Below are positions 1 to 9,464 of a stretch of DNA of 44,552 nucleotides, one piece after another. Within the stretch, counting starts at the first letter, position 1; every line of letters starts with the position of its first letter. Origin of the DNA: Ignavibacteria bacterium (GTDB lineage: Bacteria; Bacteroidota; Ignavibacteria; Tepidaquicellales; Tepidaquicellaceae); NCBI GenBank assembly GCA_016716125.1, contig JADJWZ010000028.1, positions 1-44,552 on the forward strand, written 5' to 3'. Both the position numbers and the translations under genes were made by a program. The notes below the pieces were generated by a model, which saw only the letters and a list, made by a program, of their open reading frames with translations, was not told the DNA's origin and made no database searches.

Positions 1-384
1 ACCTACCGTATATAGAGACATCGGCCATGTTTGTCCGTTATCAGATGAAGCATAAAGTCTTTCTGTGGCAGGGAAGTCCCAGGCACTGCAGAATATCCAG
101 CCATTTTGTCCCAGCGCCAAAGTTCTCGCATTAAAATAATTAAAAGGAGAATTCCATGTAACACCTTCATCTGAAGACCATCTTACTCCGCCGTCCTGAC
201 CGTTCGGCCAGTTGAAACTTGCTGTTGTTACAACAATATTTCCATTCTCAGCAATTACCATGTCAGTAATGCCACTGCCTTCCGGAATACCCGGAGTCTG
301 TTTCCATTGAGCTTCGCAATTATCAATATTCAAAGTACAATGAACAATTAAAACAATTATTATTGAATAAATTAATTTTTCCAT
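1..384 (-). CDS. Secreted Asp-box (BNR-like) repeat protein, 3' end outside window
   Basis: The minus-strand frame opens with ATG at 384 and reads 128 codons to the left edge without a stop. It starts with a signal peptide (MEKLIYSIIIIVLIVH, then a polar stretch ending in CEAQ). The mature part has Asp-box-type motifs (WSSDEGVTW, ASSDNGQTWP), which are typical of beta-propeller repeats. It is nearly collinear with the first ~130 residues of the protein at 1751-3105, but its signal peptide resembles that of the 454-1650 protein instead, so it looks like a mosaic of its two neighbours. A T9SS sorting domain is expected beyond the edge but cannot be seen. It is probably exported and surface-attached. 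Ligand and function are unknown; an Asp-box alone does not make it a sialidase. Confidence 0.8.
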   Translation of the reverse strand, partial: MEKLIYSIIIVLIVHCTLNIDNCEAQWKQTPGIPEGSGITDMVIAENGNIVVTTASFNWPNGQDGGVRWSSDEGVTWNSPFNYFNARTLALGQNGWIFCSAWDFPATERLYASSDNGQTWPMSLYTVG

Positions 385-453
385 TCCAGTCTCTTTTAAA
401 AATTCGTTATAATAAATAATAAATGTTGACAAATAAAACAAATTAATTAAAAT

Positions 454-1650
454 TTATTTTATTAATAACATCTTCTTAGTTTCAGTATAATTATCCGAAG
501 TAAGTCTGTAAAAATAAACTCCTGAATTATACCCGCTGCCGTTGAAGTTTGTCTGATATGTTCCGGGTAAAAGTTCTTCATTCACTATTTCATCCAGTTC
601 CTTTCCAAGCGCATCAAATACATTTAACTTTACCAAAGATCTCTCTTTAATATTAAAATTTATTTTCGTTTCGGGATTGAAAGGATTTGGAAAATTTTGA
701 TCAAGTGAATATCCATCTGGGATCTCAGTAGAGATATTTTGTACAGAGAGTATTTCTGAATATGATCTTCTCCAGATAGATTCAGTTGCTGTCCCGGCAA
801 AAATAAAATTATTATTTACAATTAAAGCTCCAGTACTGGGTGGACTGGTAAATCCCTGATTTTTAGGAGTCCAGGTTGCTCCGGCATCAGGAGATAGATA
901 AATGCCACTTCCGGCAGTAGTACCGGCGAAAATATTATTTTCAAAAGCTATAATTGATCTGCAGGTTTGATTATTTAAAGCAGATTGTGCCCAATTGACC
1001 CCATTATCAAGGGAAAGAAAAACACCTTGCCCTTCAGTTCCGGCATAAATAAAGCTAACGTTTACAGCAAGAGAAAGAATGGAATTTCCATTCGTAAATA
1101 CTTGATCCCAGCTGCTTCCAAAATTTGTAGATAAATAAACTCCATTGCTGGTGCCTGCAAAAACATTACTTCCTCCGATAATTACTGCATTTGTTCTAAT
1201 ATTTAAAGATGTCAAAGTCCAGTTAGTACCTGAATTTGACGAAAGATAAACTCCATTTTCTGTCCCCGCAAAAACAAAATTTTGTGATGCAATAGAATAA
1301 ACATGGACATTATTTAAAGATGTCTGAGTCCAATTTGTGCCGCTGTTTGTTGATAAATATACACCTTCTGCAGCTGTTCCTGCATAAATTTTAATTCCGT
1401 CGACTGAAAGGGCTTCAACATCATTCGTTGAAAAGACCGAAGTCCACGATGCTCCATTATCTGTAGAAACAAAGACGCCGCTATTACACCCGGCATATGT
1501 TTTTCCAATTCCTTGAACTGCAAAAGAATTAATATTATTATTTGTTCCAATTCCATTCGACATTTGCACCCACTGAGCTTCGCAATTATTAACGTTCGAT
1601 ATACAATGTATAACTAAAAAAAACAGTAAAGAGTAAATTAAATTTTTCAT
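454..1650 (-). CDS. Secreted Asp-box repeat protein with T9SS C-terminal sorting domain
   Basis: This 398-residue protein has an N-terminal signal peptide (cleavage probably after CEAQ near residue 26). About six Asp-box motifs of the form S-x-N/D-x-G-x-x-W follow between residues ~60 and 290 (STDNGASW, STNSGTNW, SSNSGTNW, STNFGSSW, SLDNGVNW, SPDAGATW), suggesting a seven-bladed beta-propeller-like fold. Residues ~315-398 are a type A T9SS sorting domain (QNFPNPFNPETKI ... GVYFYRLTSDNYTETKKM), which directs outer-membrane export and removal of the domain. A GGAAAG sequence lies just before the ATG. It is one of four adjacent minus-strand paralogues, and its last ~90 bp are almost identical in DNA to those of the next gene. 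No catalytic site is recognisable. Confidence 0.88.
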   Translation of the reverse strand: MKNLIYSLLFFLVIHCISNVNNCEAQWVQMSNGIGTNNNINSFAVQGIGKTYAGCNSGVFVSTDNGASWTSVFSTNDVEALSVDGIKIYAGTAAEGVYLSTNSGTNWTQTSLNNVHVYSIASQNFVFAGTENGVYLSSNSGTNWTLTSLNIRTNAVIIGGSNVFAGTSNGVYLSTNFGSSWDQVFTNGNSILSLAVNVSFIYAGTEGQGVFLSLDNGVNWAQSALNNQTCRSIIAFENNIFAGTTAGSGIYLSPDAGATWTPKNQGFTSPPSTGALIVNNNFIFAGTATESIWRRSYSEILSVQNISTEIPDGYSLDQNFPNPFNPETKINFNIKERSLVKLNVFDALGKELDEIVNEELLPGTYQTNFNGSGYNSGVYFYRLTSDNYTETKKMLLIK

Positions 1651-1750
1651 ATTACTTTCCTTTCTGATTAATTTAAAAATATTTTTTTAAAATTATTTCT
1701 AATTTGAAATATTAATTAATATTATTTATTTATTTTTAAAATCTAACTTG

Positions 1751-3105
1751 TCATTTGATTAGGATCATCTTCTTTGTTTCAGTATAATTATCCGTAGTAA
1801 GTCTGTAAAAATAAACTCCTGAATTATACCCGCTGCCGTTGAAATTTGTCTGATATGTTCCCGCGGCAAGTTCTTCATTCACCAGCTCATCCAATTCTTT
1901 TCCAAGCGCATCAAATACCTTAATACTTACTAAGGATTTTTCTCTGACACTGAATTTGATTTTTGTTTCGGGATTGAATGGATTTGGATAATTTTGTTCG
2001 AGGGAAAAATTATCCGGTATCTCTGTAGAGATTGATTGAATTCCAACTTTATAATCCAAACTAAATACTCTTGCGCCGTTTAGGGAATTTTCATTTAATC
2101 CGCAAAAAAATTTTATAGTATTCCCGTTTGCATTCAGATCTAATTTAATATTTGTCCCTGTCGAAATCAAAGGATTTTGAGGTAATCCATTATTTAATTG
2201 AACCCACGTAAATCCTCTATCTATTGTACTATAGAACCCTCCTCCATGTGTCCATACAAATAATTCATACTTTATATTATCATTAAATGCATAAACTTTC
2301 GCACTAAAATTTACAATTTCTTCAGGGTTTGGTGAAGGTGCAAATGCTATAGGAACTGCGTTTTGATATTGTGCAAGATAAATCCTTTTGTTGTTAGTTC
2401 CGGATAAAATATAAGAATCAATTTTTCCATCAAAGATTTGTGAATAGACAGTATACAATTTAATAATTGTATCAGTAGGTGGAATTCCGCTTATCAATTG
2501 CCAGTTTGAACCTGCATTTGTAGAAGTAAAAAGTCCGTTAGTAGTAGCTGCAGCTAAGTTACCTAAAGAATCCGATTCCAAATCTCTTACCCAACTGTTA
2601 GCTGGTATACCATTATTTATTGAAATAAAATTTGTACCTCCATTTGTACTTTTTAAAACACCGTTTCGTGTTCCAATATAAACCGTTTGATTATTATTCT
2701 GTTCTAAAATTGAAAATATATTATCATTAGATCCAACGGTATAAAGTGACATTGGCCATGTTTGACCATTATCTGTTGATGCATACAATCGCTCTGTAGC
2801 AGGAAAGTCCCATGCACTGCAGAATATATAACCATTTTCACCAAGCGCTAGAGTTCGTGCATTAAAAAATTAAATGGCGCATTCCAAGTAGCCCCTTCAT
2901 TTGAAGACCACCTTACACCTCCATCCTGACCGTTCGGCCAGTTGAAGCTTGCAGTAGTTACAACAATGTTTCCATTATCCGCAATTACCATATCCGTTAC
3001 GCCACCGCCTTCCGGAATACCCGGAGTCTGCATCCATTGAGATTGTGCGTTTATTTCTGTTACAGAAAACAATGTTACGAATAAAATAATAAATGAAATT
3101 TTCAT
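1751..3105 (-). CDS. Secreted Asp-box/T9SS protein, split by a one-base frameshift
   Basis: Two pieces make one protein: the N-terminal piece at 3105-2848 (85 residues, signal peptide MKISFIILFVTLFSV...AQSQW) and the C-terminal piece at 2788-1751 (345 residues). In the intact paralogue at 1-384 the joining region reads NYFNARTLALGQNGW. Here the same sequence is present, but one T is missing from a T-run (minus strand; A-run at 2864-2869 on the plus strand), so the first frame ends in MHEL-stop. Restoring one T gives about 450 residues: signal peptide, Asp-box motifs (STDNGQTWP, STNGGTNF, STNAGSNW, STIDRGFTW) and a C-terminal T9SS domain (YPNPFNPETKIKF). An AAAAGGAG ribosome site sits 10 nt before the ATG. 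The break may be a sequencing error, a true pseudogene or slipped-strand switching. Confidence 0.82.
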
Positions 3106-3502
3106 TATTCCATGACTCCTTTTATTTAATAATAAATTACTTTTTGAAAAATACTTAAATTTTTTTTAGAATAAGTTCAAATAGCTAACTGTAAAATTTG
3201 TGTATCTATTTTAGTAAATTTTTTTTCGTTAAAACAAATTTTTTAATAAAATTTGAAAGTATTATCGTAGTCTATGACTTTTATTATATAATGATTTTAT
3301 AAAGATATTGTTATTCCGGAAATAGAAATATAGGGGAGTACAGTGTGGAAATACAGAAAATGTTTTGGGAATAGATGAGAAAATTTGAAATGTTGCTAAC
3401 AGTAATCTTGAAAACATTAAAACCCCTTTTCAAATTAGTTTTGCAATTACTAAAATTAAAGATAATCGGCTAAATTGTCAATATGTAGAACTACTAATAA
3501 AA
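3106..3502. other. AT-rich spacer holding a relic of a paralogue 5' end
   Basis: This 397-bp gap lies between two Asp-box genes. Its right-hand third (about 3391-3490) matches the start region of the next gene (see separate entry). The remainder is very AT-rich, and I see no complete gene, hairpin terminator or convincing promoter in it. Confidence 0.6.
3391..3490 (-). pseudogene. Duplicated 5' relic of the adjacent Asp-box gene
   Basis: The stretch around 3391-3490 aligns by eye with about 4844-4952, the first codons and upstream region of the gene at 3503-4873. Shared pieces include AGTAATCTTGAAAACAT (start codon and first codons on the minus strand), the CCTTTTCAA ribosome-site region and a downstream AAATTAAAGATAAT. 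The relic begins with ATG at 3417 and reads MFSRLLLA like the intact gene, then diverges and stops after roughly 50 codons, with no Asp-box or sorting domain. It looks like what remains of a tandem copy after most of its body was deleted. Confidence 0.6.
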
Positions 3503-4873
3503 TTATTTTAATAAAATCATCTTCTTCGTTTCAGTATATTTATCGGTAGTCAGACTGTAAAAGTAAATTCCCGAATTATATCCGCTGCCGTTGAAGTTTG
3601 TCTGATATGTTCCCGGATTTAGCTTCTCATTTACCAACTGATCCAGTTCTTTACCAAGAGCATCAAAAACAGTTATCTTTACCAAAGATTTTTCTTTAAT
3701 AGTAAAATTTATATTCGTTTCGGGATTGAATGGATTTGGATAGTTTTGTTCAAGTAAAAATTTATCAGGAATCTCTGAACTGATCTGATTTATACCAACC
3801 GATATTTGTCGGCTGTAAACTTTTGCACCGGATTGAGTATTAAGGAAAGTACCTGCATAAAGATAATCCAGTTCTCTGTCAACAGTGACACTATAGTTAA
3901 GAGCAGAAATTTTTAATTTGTCCGCTAAAGAAATCCCGGTAGAATAATCAGAAAAATTAACCCCGTCATTAGAAATTTTAACTCCGCCTGAGTTACCCGG
4001 AAAACGTTCGTAACCGCTGACATAAGTGGTAGTACTTGCTCTTCCATATTGAAATGCAATTCCACTTACTTCACCTCCTCCAAAACTTAAAGAAACTCTG
4101 AAAGAAGTTTGTTCATACGGCGCATCATAATAATCTGCATAAGTGTTAGTGAAATTATATGTTCCGGCCAGAAACCTTTGATTTTCAGTATCAAATCCTA
4201 TTGCTCCGGATGTATCATCATTTTGCATTTGTGTCCATTGTAGTCCTGCATCTGCTGAAGTATATAAACCGGCTGTAGTTGAAAGAAATATTCTATCTGT
4301 AGATAATCCAAATTTTATTTTTTTTACCCATGCACCTGAAGAAATACCAATAGAACTGTTTGTATAATTTGTACCGCCGTTATTACTTCTTAAAAATCCT
4401 TCCCTTGTTCCAAGAAATATATTAAGCCCTCTAGAAGCTGAAGAATCAGATGCAATTGCAAAGATGTTATTATTAGCTCCGGCAGAATACATCATCTGCC
4501 ATGTGCCGGGATTTCCCGTTTCTGACATATACAATGTTTCAAATTGTGTGAAAGGATTTATCCACCCGCTGATCCAGACTCTGTTAGTCTGATCCACATG
4601 AACTGTTCTATAATTAAAAGCAATTTCACCGCCTACATCAGGTCCAACAGCTTCAAATGAATTAGAGCCGGGTATTTTTCTGAAAACACCGGCACCCTGA
4701 CCATTTGGATAATTCATACTAGCTGTAGTTACATAAACTGTACCATCTCTGCCTGATGTTATATCAGTAACACCGCTTCCTGACAGCGTTGCATCTAATT
4801 GCCAGTCCTGAGAAAATATATATGAGGAAAATAAAAATATGAGGAATGCTGCTAAAAGTAATCTTGAAAACAT
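3503..4873 (-). CDS. Secreted Asp-box/beta-propeller protein with T9SS sorting domain
   Basis: This 456-residue protein begins with the signal peptide MFSRLLLAAFLIFLFSSYIFSQ. The body carries weak Asp-box-like motifs (RSNNGGTNY, TSADAGLQW, KISNDGVNF) and ends in a T9SS type A sorting domain (QNYPNPFNPETNI ... SGIYFYSLTTDKYTETKKM). The start is well supported: AAGGAG stands six bases before the ATG. Compared with its left-hand paralogues the middle of the protein is quite different, while the last ~90 residues are nearly the same. That fits modular exchange in which the export tag is conserved and the exposed part diverges. It is predicted to be on the cell surface or released; ligand unknown. 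Confidence 0.87.
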   Translation of the reverse strand: MFSRLLLAAFLIFLFSSYIFSQDWQLDATLSGSGVTDITSGRDGTVYVTTASMNYPNGQGAGVFRKIPGSNSFEAVGPDVGGEIAFNYRTVHVDQTNRVWISGWINPFTQFETLYMSETGNPGTWQMMYSAGANNNIFAIASDSSASRGLNIFLGTREGFLRSNNGGTNYTNSSIGISSGAWVKKIKFGLSTDRIFLSTTAGLYTSADAGLQWTQMQNDDTSGAIGFDTENQRFLAGTYNFTNTYADYYDAPYEQTSFRVSLSFGGGEVSGIAFQYGRASTTTYVSGYERFPGNSGGVKISNDGVNFSDYSTGISLADKLKISALNYSVTVDRELDYLYAGTFLNTQSGAKVYSRQISVGINQISSEIPDKFLLEQNYPNPFNPETNINFTIKEKSLVKITVFDALGKELDQLVNEKLNPGTYQTNFNGSGYNSGIYFYSLTTDKYTETKKMILLK

Positions 4874-5142
4874 GATAACTCCTTTTCAATTTAATCTTGC
4901 AATTATAAAAATTAAAGATAATTGATAAGAATGTCAATCTGTAGAAGTACTTAATTCTGCTGCATCTGTAATTCAATATTAAACACTAAGACAAAAAGTT
5001 TAAAAAATTTAGTACTTGTATTGAAAATCGAATTTTAGATTATGAAATGAATTTTTAAAAGAGTAATTACTGAAACATAGTTTCAAGTGCTGCAGCGTTC
5101 CCAAAAGTACAGACTGTCCGAAAACAAATTTTTATATATGAC

Positions 5143-5194
5143 TCTAAGGCTCAAAGTAGATTGTTTTAAATGTTTTTTCCTTTGAGCCCTTAGA
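5143..5194 (-). terminator. Imperfect hairpin downstream of the beta-helix gene
   Basis: TCTAAGGCTCAAAG (5143-5156) pairs with CTTTGAGCCCTTAGA (5180-5194) with one bulged C and a loop of about 23 nt. It lies 20 bp past the stop of the minus-strand gene at 5215. No long T-run follows on that strand, so a terminator role is only likely. The right arm plus its neighbour (GACTTTGAGGCAAA) looks like the 'CTTTG' rich intergenic repeats common in this phylum. The rest of the 4874-5214 gap is AT-rich with nothing else recognised. Confidence 0.45.
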
Positions 5195-5214
5195 GACTTT
5201 GAGGCAAATTAAAA

Positions 5215-6782
5215 TTATTTCACAAGCAGAAGCTTTTTGGAAATACTGTAACTGCCGTTACTCAAGCGATAGATATACACTCCTGCCGGTAAATCGGCTG
5301 CATTGAAATTAATTGAATAATTCCCGGCTTTTAAATCAGAATTTAATAATTCCTTTATCTGCCTGCCGGTAATATCAAAAATTTTCAAACTGTAAACATC
5401 AAAACCATTTTCATTTTCGGGAATGCTGAATCTTATTACAGTAGATGGATTAAACGGATTTGGATATGCATCCTGTAATTCGAAGCTAAAGTTATTTGTA
5501 AAAGAACTATTTTGTATTATTGATGTGATAATTCTTATTGGCATATAATCAACATAACCAAGTGCTGAGCTGTCAGGATTATGAAAAATATGAGCTTCAA
5601 CTGAATCAATATTATTCGTTCCCCAGTAATTATTTTCCGCTTTGATCGTATCAGGTGTATTATTGAACAGATCAAAAATATTTCCTGAATTGCCGTTACC
5701 GTAAATTTCATTATCTCCTATGTCTGTAGTATCAGGACTAGAAAGATCACCCATATTTGGTTTTGCAGTATTTTGAATTGTAATTCCCCAGAGGTTTCCA
5801 CGTATCAAATTTCTTGATACTATAGCAGAAGAGTTACCTGCAAAATTTAAACCACTTCCTCCAAGAGATGGTGAGCCCTGAATGTTATTACTGTCAATCA
5901 AATTATTGTTTATATAAACATTTGAAGGTCCTCCAAGAATGGCAATGCCGTATCGGTTATGTGTAATAATATTATTTTCAATAACAAGATCCGGAATAGA
6001 ACCAATAGGTAAGAAAGCAATGCCTCCGCAGTTTGTAAACAATCCTTTTATTACATTTCCCCTGATTACCATTTGTTCTGATCCGGTAGCTCCGAAGTTA
6101 ATCTGCGGGACATTGGCATTTTCGGTATTGTTTTCATAAATGTGATTATTCAGAATCTTAGGTGAAGAAGCTATATTTGCTCCCGATACGATTGCCGCTC
6201 GGCGGTTTCGGAATATTTTGCAATTTGAGATGACCGAGTTTGATCGGAATAATGAGATCGCTCCGCTGCCGAATGAACTGTTCAGAGTATTATATCTGAT
6301 CACACAGTTATCAATTGTAATATTGCAGTCAAGCATTCTAATGGAGTTACCGTATTCAAATATTACATTTCTCAATGCAGATCCGTCACTCTGATCTTCA
6401 AATTTCAATCCGAGAAATTTTGAGACCGTATCCTGAGCAGTGATCTTTATTGAATCTGACGGATTAAAAGAGTCAGCTATCAATACACCAAAAATGTCTA
6501 TGAAAACGGAAGTCCCGAATCTCAATTCTGCTGCATTAATAATTTTTACAGTATCACTGGCAGATATATTAATTGTATCATTTACAAGATAAGCGCCTCC
6601 TGAAAAAGTAACATCACCTGAAGAATTGTTTACGAGACTGTCCAGAGTCCAGGTGACTCCGCTTCCGGGAGTGAATAGTTTGAATAACTTACTAATGCAG
6701 TAGCTGAGAAAAATAGGATATAGTGAAAATTTTCATCATAATTAAGTTTAAGTTTTGATTCGTTAAAATTAATAAATTTCAT
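5215..6782 (-). CDS. Secreted right-handed beta-helix protein with T9SS domain, N-terminus frameshifted
   Basis: The main frame (TTG at 6525 to stop at 5215, 436 residues) has a run of Asn-rich, Ile/Val-rich ~22-residue turns (for example NNIITHNRYGIAILGG, NNLIDSNNI). This is typical of parallel beta-helix 'right-handed' repeat proteins. It ends with a T9SS sorting domain (YPNPFNPSTVIRF ... GVYIYRLSNGSYSISKKL). The coding signal continues upstream of that TTG (FTPGSGVTWTLDSLVNNSS...). One frame further, an ATG at 6782 opens MKFINFNESK... with a hydrophobic ILFFSATALVSYS segment. The two join if one base is restored near 6675-6690. I therefore take 6782 as the probable true start. The exported protein may bind or process polysaccharide, but no catalytic residues can be assigned. 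Confidence 0.75.
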
Positions 6783-6821
6783 ATTAGTATTTTAATGATT
6801 AATTTTTCTTAAAAAAATTTA

Positions 6822-8477
6822 ATGCCGGTACAATTTTCTTCCATCCCTTCATTCGGGGACTTATTTTTAAACTACATTTATGATTTTAATAAACTCTCAA
6901 AGTTTTACAGGTTTGATTACAGAAGTGACGAAGCTTTCAGGGAATGTATTGAATTAAAAAAGGAATCATATTTAAATAATAAAAATTTTTTCAGAAATGA
7001 ACTTACGGAAATACTGAAGGAACAGAATAAAGAATTCGGATGCGGTGATGAAACTATTGAAAACATACAGATCCTGAATGAGAAAGATACATTCGCAGTC
7101 GTAACCGGTCAGCAGCTTGGATTTCTGTCCGGTCCTTATTATACAATTCTAAAAGCGCTGAATACTGTTCAGCTCTGTGAAAAGCTCAGAGAAAAATTCC
7201 CCGAATATAAATTTGCGCCTGTCTTCTGGCTTGAAGCCGATGATCATGATTTTATAGAGATAAATAATGTGAATGTCATCAGCAAAGAGAATGAACTTAA
7301 GAACATTTCTTATTTTGAAGGCGGGCTGGAAAAGGAAAAATATCTGACACCTGCGGGAAAAATAAAACTTGACGGATTTATAAATAAATTTATTGAAGAT
7401 GTTGAAAGTTCAATGAACTCAACTGATTTCAGCTCAGACCTTTTCGAAGGAATAAAAAAGATCTATCATGAAGGAGCTGATCTTAAAACCGCTTTTGCAA
7501 AATGCATGAATTTTCTTACCGGTGATAAGGGAATTGTATTTATTGACGCGACAGATGACAAAATAAAAAAAATGCTGCAGCCGGTATTTGAAAAAGAGCT
7601 TGGGACATTTCCCGGCGTTTGTGAAAAAGTAATTGAAACTTCCGTGGAACTTGAGGAAAATTACGACGTGCAGGTAAAGCCAAAAGCAATAAATCTTTTT
7701 TATATTCATGAAGGAAACAGATATTTGCTGGAGCCGAGGGACGGTGAAATATTTGCTTTAAAAAATTCGAGGACAAAATTTACTAAAGATGAGTTGTTTG
7801 AAATTCTAAAAACGAATCCTGAGAGATTCAGCTGGAATGTTGTGACAAGACCAATATGTCAGGATTACCTCCTTCCCACTGTAGCGTATGTCGGGGGACC
7901 ATCAGAGATCTCATATTTCGGACAGTTCGGAGAAGTATATAAGTTTTTTAATATTACAATGCCGGTCATCTATCCCAGGACATCCGTTACGATCCTAGAA
8001 AAAAAAGTAATTGTATTTCTCGAAAAGTACGGATTGAAATTCGAAGATCTTTTTAACGAAAATGAATTAAAGAGTAAACTTATTGCGACTACTCAGGAAT
8101 TGAATTCTGAGGAGATATTTTCTGAACTTAAGGATGAGCTGAGAGCGCTGTTTTACACTTATGAAAAATCACTTGAGAAAATTGATATAAATCAGACTAA
8201 ATCTTTTTCAAAAAGAAATGAGCAGTTTCTTGAATCTCTTAATGTTGCGAAAGACAGATTCGCAGAAGCTCAGTCAAAGAGCAGCGAAGTAATATCAAAC
8301 CAGCTCCGTAAGATACTTGTTAATGTCTATCCTGATAATACACTGCAGGAGAGAGTTTTAAATTTAACTTACTTTATAAACAAATACGGACCCGGCATTG
8401 TCGAGCATATTTATCAGAAGACGGACATATCGGATTTTTCACATCAGCTTCTTGATGTAAATATCAATCAGAAATAA
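6822..8477 (+). CDS. bshC: Putative cysteine ligase BshC (bacillithiol biosynthesis)
   Basis: This 551-residue protein matches the BshC/YllA family in length and motifs: VTGQQLGFLSGPYYT near residues 94-108 and FWLEADDHDF near 135-144. BshC performs the last step of bacillithiol synthesis, joining cysteine to glucosaminyl-malate in the cytoplasm. The presence of the gene implies that this organism uses bacillithiol as its low-molecular-weight thiol. The partner genes bshA and bshB are not in the window. It starts with ATG at 6822, 39 bp from the divergent beta-helix gene, and leads a tight plus-strand group with the glycosyltransferase (12 bp gap) and rRNA methyltransferase. Confidence 0.93.
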   Translation: MPVQFSSIPSFGDLFLNYIYDFNKLSKFYRFDYRSDEAFRECIELKKESYLNNKNFFRNELTEILKEQNKEFGCGDETIENIQILNEKDTFAVVTGQQLGFLSGPYYTILKALNTVQLCEKLREKFPEYKFAPVFWLEADDHDFIEINNVNVISKENELKNISYFEGGLEKEKYLTPAGKIKLDGFINKFIEDVESSMNSTDFSSDLFEGIKKIYHEGADLKTAFAKCMNFLTGDKGIVFIDATDDKIKKMLQPVFEKELGTFPGVCEKVIETSVELEENYDVQVKPKAINLFYIHEGNRYLLEPRDGEIFALKNSRTKFTKDELFEILKTNPERFSWNVVTRPICQDYLLPTVAYVGGPSEISYFGQFGEVYKFFNITMPVIYPRTSVTILEKKVIVFLEKYGLKFEDLFNENELKSKLIATTQELNSEEIFSELKDELRALFYTYEKSLEKIDINQTKSFSKRNEQFLESLNVAKDRFAEAQSKSSEVISNQLRKILVNVYPDNTLQERVLNLTYFINKYGPGIVEHIYQKTDISDFSHQLLDVNINQK

Positions 8478-8489
8478 TACCGGTTACTA

Positions 8490-9456
8490 TTGCATGACAC
8501 TAAAAAAATACTGGTAATCAGACTCTCTTCTCTCGGTGATATAATACTTTCATTTCCGCTTTTGAAAATTCTCAGAAAGAAATTTCCGGGAGCGGAAATT
8601 CATTTCCTTACCCGAAAAAATTATTCAGAAGTACTCAGACTTAATGATAATACAGACAGGATAATAGAAGCAAAGGATGACATGGAAATTACAAGAAAGG
8701 AAATTCAGAATGAGAAATATGATATGATACTGGACATTCACAAGAATTTGAAAAGCATATATTTCACAAAAAATAATGCGCCGGATGTCAGAAGGATAGT
8801 AAAAAACAATTTTAAGAAATTCTTACTGGTAAAGTTTAAAATAAATCTTTTTAAAGAAATAATTCCTGTATATAAAAAATATCTGCTTACAATCGCGGAC
8901 TATCTGAATGAAGACGATTATGAATTTAGTGTAAGCGATCTGAAAACACCGTCAATAGAAGGATTTGATTTTAAATATTCAGTGATTGCTCCATCATCAA
9001 GACATTTTACCAAAACTTATCCGGCGGAAAAGTTTATAGAATTTATTAAGATCAAAAAGCAGCGAGACTTTTATACTTACAGGCAGCAGTGATAAGACGG
9101 ATATGGAAATTTGTGATGAGATAAATTCAGCTTGCGTCAATACAAGAAACTTGTGCGGAAAGCTTTCAATACCGGAACTTGCAGCAGTGCTAAAAAGAAG
9201 TGAGTATGTAATAAGCAATGACAGCGCTATATTACATCTCAGTGAAGCGCTTGGTAAAAAGACCACCGGAATATTCGGATCTACAGTGAAGGAGTTTGGA
9301 TTCTTTCCGCAGCTTAAATCTTCAGCAGTGATTGAAATAAAAGATCTGAAATGCAGACCATGTACACATATAGGACTTACTGCATGTCCTGAAAAGCATT
9401 TCAAATGTATGTTGGATATTGATGTTACAAAATTAAATAATGAACTTAAAAATTAA
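8490..9456 (+). CDS. Glycosyltransferase family 9 (heptosyltransferase-like), split by frameshift
   Basis: Piece one (8490-9092, TTG start, 200 residues) begins ILVIRLSSLGDIILSFPLLK, the classic GT9 N-terminus of ADP-heptose:LPS heptosyltransferases. Piece two (9103-9456) holds the C-terminal half with SIPELAAVLKRSEYVISNDS and LSEALGKKTTGIFGST, the nucleotide-sugar-binding region. The +1 frame between them reads SSETFILTGSSDKTDMEI and joins the two pieces if one A is removed from the A5 run at 9054-9058. The joined length, about 322 residues, is normal for the family. It probably adds heptose to the lipopolysaccharide core or another cell-envelope glycan at the inner membrane. The break looks like a one-base error rather than decay, since both halves are otherwise intact. 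Confidence 0.87.
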
Positions 9457-9464
9457 GAATTATT

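Noticed and set aside
454..4873. Sialidase activity for the Asp-box proteins
   Set aside because: Asp-boxes are structural. The catalytic Arg triad, Tyr/Glu pair and other sialidase residues cannot be found.
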